From the NCBI RefSeq assembly GCF_029761915.1, contig NZ_CP121695.1, positions 1,703,501 through 1,767,500 of the forward strand: a DNA stretch of 64,000 bases, given 5' to 3'. The translations under genes were made by a program, and so were the position numbers. Shown here piece by piece: positions 54,603-63,187 of the stretch. This DNA is from Bradyrhizobium sp. CB1650. GTDB lineage: Bacteria > Pseudomonadota > Alphaproteobacteria > Rhizobiales > Xanthobacteraceae. How positions within the stretch are numbered: position 1 is the first letter of the stretch; each line of letters opens with the position of its first letter. The notes beneath the pieces were generated by a model. That model worked only from the letters and a program-made list of their open reading frames with translations, was not told the DNA's origin and searched no databases.

Positions 54603-55445
54603 ATGTCGACATCCGCAGCGCTCAGCAACAAGATCGAAGCCCAGCCCGACCTTGCCGCCGTCAAGCAGCGTCAGCACGGCGCCTGGTCGTCCGGCGATTA
54701 TGCCATCGTCGGTACGACCTTGCAGATCGTCGGCGAGCAGCTCTGCGAGGCGCTCGACCTGCGCGCCGGCAGCAAGGTGCTCGATGTCGCCGCGGGTAAC
54801 GGCAATGCAACGCTGGCCGCGGCGCGGCGCTGGTGCGACGTCACATCCACCGATTACGTGCCGGCGCTGCTCAAGCGTGGGCGCGAACGGGCCGCGGCGG
54901 AACACCTCATGATCGAATTCCGCGAGGCGGACGCCGAGGCGCTGCCGTTTGCGGATGCGAGTTACGACGTCGTGCTTTCGACCTTCGGCGTCATGTTCAC
55001 CCCGGACCAGGACAAGGCGGCTTCCGAGCTTGCGCGCGTCTGCAAATCCGGCGGCAAGATCGGGCTCGCCAACTGGACGCCGCAGGGGTTCATCGGCCAG
55101 CTCTTCAAGGCGATCGGCAAGCACGTGCCGCCGCCGGCGGGCGTGAGGTCGCCCGCCCTGTGGGGCACCCCGGCGCGGCTCGGGGAGATGTTCGGCAGCC
55201 AGGCGTCCGAGATCGCCGCCGAGCCCAGGATGTTCGTGTTCCGCTATCGCTCGCCCGTGCACTGGCTCGAGATCTTCAAGTCGTTCTACGGCCCGATGCT
55301 CAAGGCCTTTGCCGCGCTCGATGAAACCGGCCAGGCGGCGCTGCGGCGCGATCTCCTCGCCCTGCTTGGCGAGTTCAACCACGCCGACGACGGCACGGTG
55401 GTCGTGCACAGCGAATATCTGGAGACCGTCATCAGCAGACGCTGA
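54603..55445 (+). CDS. Class I SAM-dependent methyltransferase
   Basis: The 280-residue protein has the SAM motif V-L-D-V-A-A-G-N-G-N-A-T near residue 60, then T-D-Y-V-P, the motif-II-like A-D-A-E-A-L-P-F and the post-motif V-C-K-S-G-G-K-I-G. This is the UbiE/small-molecule type. The ATG at 54603 sits six bases after AGGAG; one at 54597 is too close. The substrate is unknown. It is divergent from a winged-helix/TPR regulator, which may control it. Confidence 0.9.
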   Translation: MSTSAALSNKIEAQPDLAAVKQRQHGAWSSGDYAIVGTTLQIVGEQLCEALDLRAGSKVLDVAAGNGNATLAAARRWCDVTSTDYVPALLKRGRERAAAEHLMIEFREADAEALPFADASYDVVLSTFGVMFTPDQDKAASELARVCKSGGKIGLANWTPQGFIGQLFKAIGKHVPPPAGVRSPALWGTPARLGEMFGSQASEIAAEPRMFVFRYRSPVHWLEIFKSFYGPMLKAFAALDETGQAALRRDLLALLGEFNHADDGTVVVHSEYLETVISRR

Positions 55446-55496
55446 TTGGGGACGGTGCGATGGTCGGGCCGGCATGCTCGGCCTGACCCTGCCGGA

Positions 55497-56627
55497 TCAG
55501 GATGATACGGCGGCACCGACCGTATCGGCCGAGACGGCCTCGCGGCTGCCGAGCGGCTCGGGCCGCCCGGTAGTCGTATCCCGCAGCGTCTGCCGTTCAA
55601 TCTCCGAGTTGAGCTCCGCGCCGAACATGATGACGATGGCTGACACCCACATCCACATCATCAGGCCGATCGCCGCACCAAGCGAGCCGTAAGTGGCGCT
55701 GTAATTGGCGAATTCCGAGAGATACCAGGACAGCATCGCCGAGCCGGCGATCCAGAGGACCGCGGCCGTCACCGCGCCGATGCTCAGCCATTCCCAGCGC
55801 GGCGCGTCGCGATTGGGGGCGAAGCGGTAGAGGACGGCTAGCGCGATGAGCAGAATGACGAACAATAGCGGCCACCGCGCGAGCGCAACGATCAGCTTGC
55901 TCTCAGGGGCGAGTCCCAGATGATCGAGCGCGAGCGGGAAGGCGACCACGGTGCCCACCATCATCAGCAGCGCTGCGATACCGCCCACCGTGAAGGCCAG
56001 TGACACCAGATTGAGCCGCAGGAAGCTGCGCTTCTCGCGCTCCTCATAGGCGACATTGAGGGCGTCGAAGATGGACTTGACACCCGCATTGGCGCTCCAG
56101 ACCGCCAGCACGAGGCCGAACAGGAAGGTGGCACCGAGCGCCGTGTTGCCTTTCGACACCACGCGCGCGACCTGATCCTCGACGATCTGGAACGCGCCTT
56201 CGGGCAGCATCATCGCCATCGTCTGCAGATTGGCGCTGATGGTCGAGGGATCGGCGAACAGGCCGTACGACGAGACGAGCGCGGTCACGGCGGGAAAGAT
56301 CGCGAGCAGGCCGAAGAACACGACGCCTCCTGCCGTCGCGAGCAGGCGATCGTCATCGATGCGCCGGTAGGTCCGCCAGGCAATATCCTTCCAGCCAGCC
56401 CAGGGGATCGCGAGCGGGCTTTTTGAAGCCCGGCCGCGGCCGGGCTGCGCGGCGGCGCGCGCCGCGTTCGTCTCGGGCGAACTCGCCTCGCTCTTGCGGC
56501 GTTCCTGCACAGGCTCCGATTGCATGAAGCCGCACGCCTGGAGGTAGCGCTCCGCAGTCAGGACCAGGACGGTGGTGGCCGCGACCAGCAGCCAGCTATC
56601 GAGCTGCTCGGAGCGCCGCGCCTGCAT
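55497..56627 (-). CDS. YihY/BrkB-family membrane protein
   Basis: The 376-residue product starts at an ATG that shares one base with the upstream stop (TGATG). After a charged N-terminal region (about 35-65) it has six membrane helices. YihY/BrkB signatures are A-G-G-V-V-F-F-G-L-L-A-I-F-P, a later N-A-G-V-K-S-I-F-D-A-L-N-V-A-Y, and G-A-E-L-N-S-E-I-E-R. The family is often mislabelled RNase BN; transport or envelope roles are proposed but unproved. The very long open frame that continues upstream is not coding. It follows the holin-like gene. Confidence 0.93.
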   Translation of the reverse strand: MQARRSEQLDSWLLVAATTVLVLTAERYLQACGFMQSEPVQERRKSEASSPETNAARAAAQPGRGRASKSPLAIPWAGWKDIAWRTYRRIDDDRLLATAGGVVFFGLLAIFPAVTALVSSYGLFADPSTISANLQTMAMMLPEGAFQIVEDQVARVVSKGNTALGATFLFGLVLAVWSANAGVKSIFDALNVAYEEREKRSFLRLNLVSLAFTVGGIAALLMMVGTVVAFPLALDHLGLAPESKLIVALARWPLLFVILLIALAVLYRFAPNRDAPRWEWLSIGAVTAAVLWIAGSAMLSWYLSEFANYSATYGSLGAAIGLMMWMWVSAIVIMFGAELNSEIERQTLRDTTTGRPEPLGSREAVSADTVGAAVSS

Positions 56628-57214
56628 CACGCGCCCGATCGGTGACTGTAGCGCCTCCGGCGCGCCGCCGTCATGCCCAGCAGCCCGATGGCTGCGAGCA
56701 TCAAGCCGAGTTGCACCGGCCGGTTGCTGCGAAGGGGCGAGGTTCTGCTGCCATGGCGCTTCTCGCCCGGCGCGAGCGGCACCAGAGGTATGGTGGTCGC
56801 AACCTCCTTGACGGCTTCCTTCACCGTTCCACGCGGGATCCGGGGCGTGGTGATCGCCACACGCAAGCGGCTGGCGAGAGGCGCGACGGATTTGGCTGGA
56901 CGGCGCATCTGGACCACGGCTAGCCCGGCGCAGATCGCCGCGACTGCCAGCAGGATCGCGCCGACGGCGCCGAAGGCCCAGAATTGCCCGTAGTTGAGTT
57001 CGACCCAGCGAAACAGGGCCATCAGGCCGACGAAGCAGGTCGCGACAACGAGCAGGCCCGCGACCACGAACAATCCTGCTGCGATCGCGTAGGATGTCAT
57101 CCTGCCGGTCGTCTGGTTGGCGCGGTCGCGTAGATAGGATTGGGTGGCGCGCTTGAGGTGGTTGGCCTTGAGCGCCAACCCCGCGCGCAGCAATTCGCCC
57201 GATGGCGCGAGCAT
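56627..57214 (-). CDS. Holin-X-like membrane protein
   Basis: The 195-residue protein has two strong membrane helices (about 42-65 and 78-102) and a third near 170-185. The N-terminal region is amphipathic and the C-terminus Arg-rich. The layout resembles the Actinobacterial holin-X (PF07332) family seen beside BrkB genes, which is not phage-derived lysis in most cases. Its stop overlaps the BrkB-family start, so the two are coupled and probably cotranscribed. Function unknown. Confidence 0.8.
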   Translation of the reverse strand: MLAPSGELLRAGLALKANHLKRATQSYLRDRANQTTGRMTSYAIAAGLFVVAGLLVVATCFVGLMALFRWVELNYGQFWAFGAVGAILLAVAAICAGLAVVQMRRPAKSVAPLASRLRVAITTPRIPRGTVKEAVKEVATTIPLVPLAPGEKRHGSRTSPLRSNRPVQLGLMLAAIGLLGMTAARRRRYSHRSGA

Positions 57215-57319
57215 GCGAACATCCTCCGGCAGCCGAGACGTTTCGTTCGTGGATGAACGTGGCGGTGTTTGACTTGTTCCGAGGCTGCGCAGGCGTCTGC
57301 CGCCAGGGATCGGCGAGGA

Positions 57320-58279
57320 TCAGCCGAGGTCGGCGGCGGCGATCCAGAACACCTCGCCCTCGGACTCCTCGGTATCGAGCCAGAGCAGCGGCAGTTCCGG
57401 GAAGGCTTCGTCGAGCAAATCGCGGCCGCGTCCGATCTCGCAGAGCAGGCCGCCTTCCGGCGCGAGGTGTTCGGGCGCATCGCGCAGGATGCGGCGCACC
57501 ACGTCGAGACCGTCGGAGCCGCCGTCGAAAGCGAGCTTCGGCTCGGCCCGGCATTCCGGCGGCAGTGCGGCCATGCCTTCCGCGTCGACATAGGGTGGAT
57601 TGGAGATGATCAGGTCGTAGCTGTTGTTGCCAAGCGGGGCAAAAAGATCGCCGCGATGCAGCGTGACGCGGTGCTCGAGCCCGTGCTCTCTGACATTGCG
57701 CGCGGCAACCTCGAGCGCGCCTTTGGAGATGTCGACTGCATCGATCACGGCATTCGGGAAATGGTGCGCGGCGAGGATCGCGAGGCATCCCGAGCCGGTA
57801 CAGAGGTCGAGCACCCGTCCCACGGCCGAGGGATCGTCGACAAGGGAGCCGGCTTCGCCATCGTCGCCGAAATGCGACTCCAGCAGTTCGCCGATGAACG
57901 AGCGCGGAACGATCACGCGTTCGTCGACATAGAAGGGCAGGCCGCGCATGTAGATCTTGTTGACGAGATATGCGGCCGGCTTGCGGGTGGTGACGCGTTT
58001 GTCGATGAGATCGAGGATGACCTTGGCCTCAGCCGCGGTGACCCTCGCATGGGCAAAGGCCTCGAACTGGTCCGGGTGGAGATGAAGCGCCTCGCCGACC
58101 ACGAACGCGGCTTCGGCCACGGGATCGGTGGTGCCATGCGCGAAGGCGAGCTTGGCCTCGACGAAGCGGCTCACCGCATAGCGGACAAAATCGAGCAGCG
58201 TGACGAGCTCGCCGGCCGCGACCTTGGCGGGTTTCGGCACGGCGCGGCCGCGCGCGGCCTTCTTGGATGCTCTTGCCAT
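57320..58279 (-). CDS. prmB: Ribosomal protein L3 glutamine methyltransferase PrmB
   Basis: The 319-residue protein has a helical N-terminal domain with a basic Lys/Ala/Arg start, then the SAM fold V-L-D-L-C-T-G-S-G-C-L-A-I near residue 155. The PrmB/PrmC catalytic I-I-S-N-P-P-Y-V-D follows near 220. The extra N-terminus and P-R-S-F-I-G-E-L-L favour PrmB over PrmC. It methylates Gln in ribosomal protein L3. The start shares one base with the moaE stop (TGATG). Confidence 0.92.
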   Translation of the reverse strand: MARASKKAARGRAVPKPAKVAAGELVTLLDFVRYAVSRFVEAKLAFAHGTTDPVAEAAFVVGEALHLHPDQFEAFAHARVTAAEAKVILDLIDKRVTTRKPAAYLVNKIYMRGLPFYVDERVIVPRSFIGELLESHFGDDGEAGSLVDDPSAVGRVLDLCTGSGCLAILAAHHFPNAVIDAVDISKGALEVAARNVREHGLEHRVTLHRGDLFAPLGNNSYDLIISNPPYVDAEGMAALPPECRAEPKLAFDGGSDGLDVVRRILRDAPEHLAPEGGLLCEIGRGRDLLDEAFPELPLLWLDTEESEGEVFWIAAADLG

Positions 58280-58746
58280 CAGGATTTGGTCCAGCGTGCG
58301 GCGGCCTCGTCGTCACGGGCATGGGCCTCGACCCAGCCGGTGCCGGTGGCGCTCTCTTCCTTCTTCCAGAACGGGGCGCTGGTCTTGAGGTAATCCATCA
58401 GGAACTCCGCCGCCTGGAACGCCGCCTGGCGGTGCTGCGAGGCCGTCACCACCAGCACGATGTTCTCGCCGGGCGTGATCCGGCCGACGCGATGGATGAT
58501 CGTGACGCCATCCAGCGGCCAGCGCGAGACCGCCTCGTCGACATGGCGCCTGATCTCTTCTTCCGCCATGCCCGGATAGTGCTCGAGCGTGAGCGCCGAA
58601 ATCTTTGCGCGGTCCTCGTCGCCGCGGCAGATGCCGGAGAAGCTCACGACCGCGCCGACGTCGGTGCGGCCTGTCGTCAGGCCCACGATCTCGCGCGCGA
58701 CGTCGAAATCGCCCTCTTGGATGCGGATGGTGACGGGGCCGACCAT
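58279..58746 (-). CDS. moaE: Molybdopterin synthase catalytic subunit
   Basis: The 155-residue protein has V-G-A-V-V-S-F-S-G-I-C-R-G, then L-T-L-E-H-Y-P-G-M-A-E and I-I-H-R-V-G-R-I. The region near D-Y-L-K-T-S-A-P-F-W-K-K-E includes the catalytic lysine. MoaE inserts sulfur from MoaD thiocarboxylate into precursor Z. It follows moaD by 10 bases and overlaps prmB by one base, forming pgsA-moaD-moaE-prmB. Confidence 0.96.
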   Translation of the reverse strand: MVGPVTIRIQEGDFDVAREIVGLTTGRTDVGAVVSFSGICRGDEDRAKISALTLEHYPGMAEEEIRRHVDEAVSRWPLDGVTIIHRVGRITPGENIVLVVTASQHRQAAFQAAEFLMDYLKTSAPFWKKEESATGTGWVEAHARDDEAAARWTKS

Positions 58747-58756
58747 GGCTATCCCG

Positions 58757-59008
58757 CTAGCCGCCGGTCATCGGCGGGAAGAATGCGATCTCGCGCGCGC
58801 CCGCGATGGCGGCGTCCGGCCTGACATGGGCGTGGTCGATCGCGGCGCGGATCACCTTCGGCTTCTCGAAGGCATGCGCATAGGCTTCGCTGCGGCCGGA
58901 GAGCCAGGCGATCAGCTCTTCGACGGTGCGCACGGTCGCGGGCGGCTCGACGGTTTCCTCGGCCTTGCCGATCCGCTCGCGCACCCAGGCGAAGTATTTC
59001 ACCTTCAT
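58757..59008 (-). CDS. moaD: Molybdopterin synthase sulfur carrier subunit
   Basis: The 83-residue ubiquitin-like protein begins M-K-V-K-Y-F-A-W-V-R-E and ends in the required Gly-Gly (M-T-G-G), which is thiocarboxylated by MoeB. The start overlaps the pgsA stop by 4 bases (ATGA). It works with MoaE, encoded 10 bases downstream. Confidence 0.96.
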   Translation of the reverse strand: MKVKYFAWVRERIGKAEETVEPPATVRTVEELIAWLSGRSEAYAHAFEKPKVIRAAIDHAHVRPDAAIAGAREIAFFPPMTGG

Positions 59009-59622
59009 CCCTCATCCTCCTTGATGAGGTGATGGATGCCAGCGCGGAAGTAATCGTAGCCGGTGTAGATCGTGAAGATCGCCGAGATCCACAGCAGCAA
59101 CAGGCCGATCTGGGTGACCACCGGCACCACCTGGTCGCCGGCTTCCCCCGCAAGCAGGAAGCCGATCGCGACGAGCTGGATCGTGGTCTTCCACTTGGCG
59201 AGCTTGGTCACGGGCACGCTGACCCGCAGCGCCGCCAGATATTCGCGCAGGCCCGACACGAGGATCTCGCGGCACAGGATGACGATGGCGGCCCACAGCG
59301 ACCAGCCATGGATGATGCCGTCGGCAGCCAGCATCAATAGGCACGACGAGACCAGGAGCTTGTCGGCGATCGGGTCGAGCATCCGCCCGAACGCCGATTG
59401 CTGATTCCAGATGCGGGCGTAATAGCCGTCGAGGTAATCGGTCACGCCTGCGGCGATGAAGATCGCGACCGCCACCCAGCGCAGCCAGAGCGGCTGGTCC
59501 ATGATCGACTGGGCATAGATGCACCCCACCACGACCGGGACCGCGGCGATCCGGGCGTAGGTCAGGATGTTCGGGAGGGACATCGAGCTCTTGGCGGCCC
59601 CTCGTGTCGTGGCGATGTTCAT
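59005..59622 (-). CDS. pgsA: CDP-diacylglycerol-glycerol-3-phosphate 3-phosphatidyltransferase
   Basis: The 205-residue membrane protein has the CDP-alcohol phosphatidyltransferase motif D-x2-D-G-x2-A-R-x8-G-x3-D-x3-D in D-Y-L-D-G-Y-Y-A-R ... F-G-R-M-L-D-P-I-A-D, the Mg and CDP site. Four or more helices follow. PgsA makes phosphatidylglycerol phosphate. The ATG at 59622 is preferred; a TTG four codons upstream and an internal ATG at 59583 are alternatives. The stop overlaps moaD. Confidence 0.95.
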   Translation of the reverse strand: MNIATTRGAAKSSMSLPNILTYARIAAVPVVVGCIYAQSIMDQPLWLRWVAVAIFIAAGVTDYLDGYYARIWNQQSAFGRMLDPIADKLLVSSCLLMLAADGIIHGWSLWAAIVILCREILVSGLREYLAALRVSVPVTKLAKWKTTIQLVAIGFLLAGEAGDQVVPVVTQIGLLLLWISAIFTIYTGYDYFRAGIHHLIKEDEG

Positions 59623-59717
59623 CCGCTCTACCAATACCGCTGTGGCATGAAGGTCAACCGTCCGCTCCCAAATGGGGACGGGGACACGACGACCATATGA
59701 CTACGATCCCCTTTAGT

Positions 59718-61781
59718 TCACCCCGGTTGGGGATGGAAATACTCGAAAATCCTGCGGGCGCTCTCGGCGCTCACCCCCGGAACCTTGCCGAGATCGGCGA
59801 TCGAGGCCCGCTCGATCTCCTTCAACGTTCCGAAATGATGCAACAAGGCACGTTTGCGTGACGGGCCGATGCCCGGAATCTCCTGCAAACCGGCCTCGCG
59901 GATGTCCTTCTTGCGCAGCTTGCGGTGCGAGCCGATGACGAAGCGGTGGGCTTCGTCCCGCAGCCGCTGGATGAAATAGAGCACGGGATCGCGCGGCTCG
60001 AGCTTGATCGCCTCGCGGTCCGGCATGAACAGGGTCTCGCGACCGGCATCCCGGTCCGGTCCCTTGGCGACCGACATCAGCGAGACCTGGGTGAGACCGA
60101 GACTCTCGAAGATCTCGCGGACGGCGTTGAGCTGGCCACGGCCGCCGTCGATGATGACGAGGTCCGGCCATTGCGGGAAGTCGTCGTCCTTGGCCTTCGC
60201 CGCACTCTCTTCCGGCGGGCTGAGCAGGCGTTTGAACCGGCGCTGCAGCACCTCGCGCATCATGGCGTAGTCGTCGCCGGGCGTGAGGCCTTCCGACTTG
60301 ATGTTGAACTTGCGGTACTGGTTCTTCACGAAGCCGTCGGGGCCGGCAACGATCATCGCGCCGACCGCATTGGTGCCCTGGATGTGGCTGTTGTCGTAGA
60401 CCTCGATTCGCTTCGGCGGCTGCGGCAGGCTCAGCGTTCCGGCCATCGCCTCGAGCAGTCGGCTTTGAGTCGCGGTATCGGCGAGCTTGCGCCCCAGCGC
60501 CTCGCGCGCATTGGTCAGTGCGTGGGTGACGAGCTCCTTCTTCTCGCCGCGCTTGGGCGCGGTGACCTCGACCTTGTGGCCGGCCTTGATGGAGAGCGCA
60601 TTGGCAAGCAGCTCGCTCTCCTCGATCTCGTGCGAGAGCAGGATGAGCTTCGGCGGCGGCTTGTCGTCGTAGAACTGCGCAAGGAATGAGCCGAGCACCT
60701 CCTCCGGGGTGAACGTCTTCTCCGCGCGCGGAAAATATGCGCGGTTGCCCCAGTTCTGCCCGGTGCGGAAGAAGAACACTTCGACGCAGGAGAAGCCGCC
60801 CTCCTGATGGATGGCGAATACGTCGGCTTCCTCCACGGTGCGCGGATTGATGCCCTGTTGCGACTGGATCGCCGAGAGCGCAGCGAGGCGGTCGCGGTAG
60901 AGCGCGGCGCGCTCGAATTCGAGCTCGCCGGACGCCTTCTCCATCTCGGCGGCGAGCTCCTGCTTCACCGCATGGCTCTTGCCGGACAGGAAGTCGGTCG
61001 CCTCGCGCACCAGCGTCGTGTAGCCCGTAAAATCGATCTCGCGGGTGCAGGGGCCGGAACAGCGGCGGATCTGGTAGAGCAGGCAGGGCCGGGTGCGGCT
61101 CTCGAAGAAAGAATCGGTGCAGGAGCGGATCAGGAACGCACGCTGCAAGGCCGTGATGGTGCGGTTGACGGCGCCGGCGGAGGCGAACGGCCCGAAGTAC
61201 CGCCCCGGTCGGGTCTGCGCGCCCCGATGCTTCAGGATCTGCGGTGCCCAGTGGTCACCGGTGATCAGGATGTAGGGAAACGACTTGTCGTCGCGAAGCT
61301 GCACGTTGAAGCGCGGCCGGAGCTGCTTGATGAGGTTGGCCTCGAGCAGCAGCGCTTCCGTTTCGGTGTTGGTCGAGACGATCTCGACGGTGACCGTGGC
61401 TGCGATCATGCGCAGGATTCGCGCCGGCTGGGGCGCGCCCACGCGGGCATAGTTGGACAGGCGCTTTTTGACGTTCTTGGCCTTGCCGACGTAGAGCACG
61501 TCGGCGTTCGCATTCAGCATGCGATAGACGCCGGGCGAGGTGGGGGCGAGCCGGACGGCGCGCTCGATCGCTTCATGGCCTGTCGCGAGCGGCCCTTCGC
61601 CGACCGCGCCGCTCTCTTCCAGCATGTCCGGCAGCCGCGCCTCGTCCTCATCCTCGCCGCCTGCCGCGGCTGGATCGACGTCCGGGGGCGTCAGCTCCTC
61701 GGGCGGGGCATCCAGCGCCCCGCCGCGCCGGGCCTTGCGCGCGCGCACGGTGTCCGGGTTGTCGGTGGAATCGTGATCCAT
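59718..61781 (-). CDS. uvrC: Excinuclease ABC subunit C
   Basis: The 687-residue protein is full-length. An acidic N-terminal extension (about 60 residues) precedes the GIY-YIG nuclease domain (P-G-V-Y-R-M ... [13 protein letters not shown]). Next come the UVR helix pair and the UvrC RNase H-like domain with [11 protein letters not shown]-terminal helix-hairpin-helix ([11 protein letters not shown]) closes it. It makes both incisions in nucleotide excision repair. It lies about 95 bases upstream-side of pgsA on the same strand. Confidence 0.97.
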   Translation of the reverse strand: MDHDSTDNPDTVRARKARRGGALDAPPEELTPPDVDPAAAGGEDEDEARLPDMLEESGAVGEGPLATGHEAIERAVRLAPTSPGVYRMLNANADVLYVGKAKNVKKRLSNYARVGAPQPARILRMIAATVTVEIVSTNTETEALLLEANLIKQLRPRFNVQLRDDKSFPYILITGDHWAPQILKHRGAQTRPGRYFGPFASAGAVNRTITALQRAFLIRSCTDSFFESRTRPCLLYQIRRCSGPCTREIDFTGYTTLVREATDFLSGKSHAVKQELAAEMEKASGELEFERAALYRDRLAALSAIQSQQGINPRTVEEADVFAIHQEGGFSCVEVFFFRTGQNWGNRAYFPRAEKTFTPEEVLGSFLAQFYDDKPPPKLILLSHEIEESELLANALSIKAGHKVEVTAPKRGEKKELVTHALTNAREALGRKLADTATQSRLLEAMAGTLSLPQPPKRIEVYDNSHIQGTNAVGAMIVAGPDGFVKNQYRKFNIKSEGLTPGDDYAMMREVLQRRFKRLLSPPEESAAKAKDDDFPQWPDLVIIDGGRGQLNAVREIFESLGLTQVSLMSVAKGPDRDAGRETLFMPDREAIKLEPRDPVLYFIQRLRDEAHRFVIGSHRKLRKKDIREAGLQEIPGIGPSRKRALLHHFGTLKEIERASIADLGKVPGVSAESARRIFEYFHPQPG

Positions 61782-62027
61782 GAGGCAAATTTAGGTGTTG
61801 GGGACTGCGATTTGAAGTTCGGCTACCGCGGCACTCAACGAGGCGCGCAGTTCCCGGTAACGCTTCCTTAAGACTGCTAAGAGGCCGGTAACCGGCCTTT
61901 ACAGCCCTTTAACTTAAAACTCTCGATAAATCCCACGCGAAAAGGTCTTGGTTCCGTAACCATCGGGCATGGCGTGCGCGGCGGCGCTCGCCTCGCACGA
62001 ATTGCGGCAGTTGCGTTGGAGTGTGTG

Positions 62028-62651
62028 ATGAAGAGGTTCGTTGTGGGCGCAGCCGCGTTGGTTGCAGCCGGCTGGACAGCCTCGGCAAAGGCCGCCGATC
62101 TCAATTACGGGCAGCGCGCGCCCTACACCGTCAATCAGCCGCTCAATGCCTATAGCTGGGCCGGACCCTATCTCGGCGGCAACATCGGCTATGAATGGGG
62201 CTCGGTGAGCAACAACCCGACAAAGCCCTCCGGCTTCGTCGGCGGCGTGCAGGCGGGCTACAATTTCCAGAACGGTCCATGGGTGTTCGGCATCGAGGGT
62301 GACATCCAGGCGACCGGCGCCGACGACACCTTCGCGCCGTGGAAGTTCTCCAATCCCTGGTTCGGCACGTTGCGCGGTCGCGCCGGCTACGCCTTCAGCA
62401 ACGTCCTGTTCTACGGCACCGCCGGCCTCGCCTTCGGCGAGCTGAAAGGACAGACGTTCGGCTTCACTGAGTCGCACACCACCGCGGGCTGGACCGCGGG
62501 TGTCGGCGCCGAAGTCGGGCTCGCGCCGAACTGGAGCGCCAAGCTCGAATATCTCTACATCGATCTGTCGACGAGTCAGTTCGCAATCACGGGCGTATCA
62601 AACGGCTATAGCGCCAGCGTTGTGCGCGCGGGCGTGAACTATCACTTCTGA
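62028..62651 (+). CDS. Outer-membrane beta-barrel protein (opacity/Omp31 type)
   Basis: The 207-residue product has a signal peptide ending A-K-A-A. Alternating hydrophobic strands rich in aromatic and glycine residues follow: Y-S-W-A-G-P-Y-L-G-G-N-I-G-Y-E-W-G, then F-V-G-G-V-Q-A-G-Y-N-F-Q. The final strand ends V-R-A-G-V-N-Y-H-F with the C-terminal Phe needed for BAM recognition. These features mark an eight-stranded porin-like barrel common in rhizobia. No substrate is implied. The ATG at 62028 is chosen by the signal peptide. A terminator follows. Confidence 0.93.
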   Translation: MKRFVVGAAALVAAGWTASAKAADLNYGQRAPYTVNQPLNAYSWAGPYLGGNIGYEWGSVSNNPTKPSGFVGGVQAGYNFQNGPWVFGIEGDIQATGADDTFAPWKFSNPWFGTLRGRAGYAFSNVLFYGTAGLAFGELKGQTFGFTESHTTAGWTAGVGAEVGLAPNWSAKLEYLYIDLSTSQFAITGVSNGYSASVVRAGVNYHF

Positions 62652-62682
62652 TAGCAACAAGAAAAGACCGGACATTGAGCCT

Positions 62683-62712
62683 CCCGGCCGCTTGCGGCCG
62701 GGAAATTTTTTT
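62683..62712 (+). terminator. Rho-independent terminator of the beta-barrel gene
   Basis: An 8-bp GC stem (62683-62690 with 62695-62702) has a 4-base loop, followed by AAA and seven T (62706-62712). The convergent cspA ends three bases away at 62715. Confidence 0.85.
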
Positions 62713-62714
62713 CG

Positions 62715-62933
62715 TCAGGCTTGCAGGATCACCAAGTTGACTGCCTTGGGTCCCTTTCCCTTCTTGTCCGGTTCGACTTCGAATGTAATACGCTGTCCTT
62801 CGGCAAGGTCCTTCAAGCCGGCTCGCTCCACAGCAGTGATGTGAACGAAGACATCGCGACCGCCGTCGTCCGGCTTGATGAAGCCGTAGCCGCGCTCGCC
62901 GTTGAAGAACTTGACCGTTCCCGTCATGGCCAT
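62715..62933 (-). CDS. cspA: Cold-shock-domain protein
   Basis: The 72-residue protein has the RNP motifs K-F-F-N-G-E-R-G-Y-G-F-I and V-F-V-H-I of the CSD fold, a five-stranded barrel that binds single-stranded nucleic acid and loosens RNA structure. A GGAGGAG site sits eight bases before the first ATG; a second ATG is two codons in. Members are cold- or stationary-phase-induced. A leader of perhaps 185 bases lies between it and a possible TATTAT box, which fits the post-transcriptional control of this family. Confidence 0.95.
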   Translation of the reverse strand: MAMTGTVKFFNGERGYGFIKPDDGGRDVFVHITAVERAGLKDLAEGQRITFEVEPDKKGKGPKAVNLVILQA

Positions 62934-63124
62934 CGGGAAAACTCCTCCCCCGCAATGCTCCTCCGTCGCAACGCAGACTCACGTCACGACGTGACCGGGC
63001 TTCACGAAGCCCGGGAGCTGGCCATCCTTGGGCGGACACCTCTGCCCGTTCGGATCTTTCTTAGGCCTTCACTCCGCCGCAACCATTCGCGGAAGCGGAA
63101 CGTAAAGCCAGTCACGAACACAGC

Positions 63125-63130
63125 ATAATA
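63125..63130 (-). promoter_or_regulatory. Possible -10 element of cspA promoter
   Basis: On the minus strand TATTAT (63130-63125) is followed by a leader of about 185 bases to the cspA start. No good -35 box is seen at 16-18 bases upstream. The call depends mainly on position. Confidence 0.3.
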
Positions 63131-63187
63131 CGGTTCTTTGCAGATTGACTACCATTCCTGCATCTTTTTCCCAAGGATGCCGGGACT

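Noticed and set aside
56627..57214. Prophage lysis gene
   Set aside because: No other phage genes are near; the holin-X-like family sits beside BrkB genes in ordinary chromosomes.
56628..57788. N-terminal extension of the BrkB-family protein
   Set aside because: It runs through the holin-like gene and part of prmB; the coupled start at 56627 is better supported.
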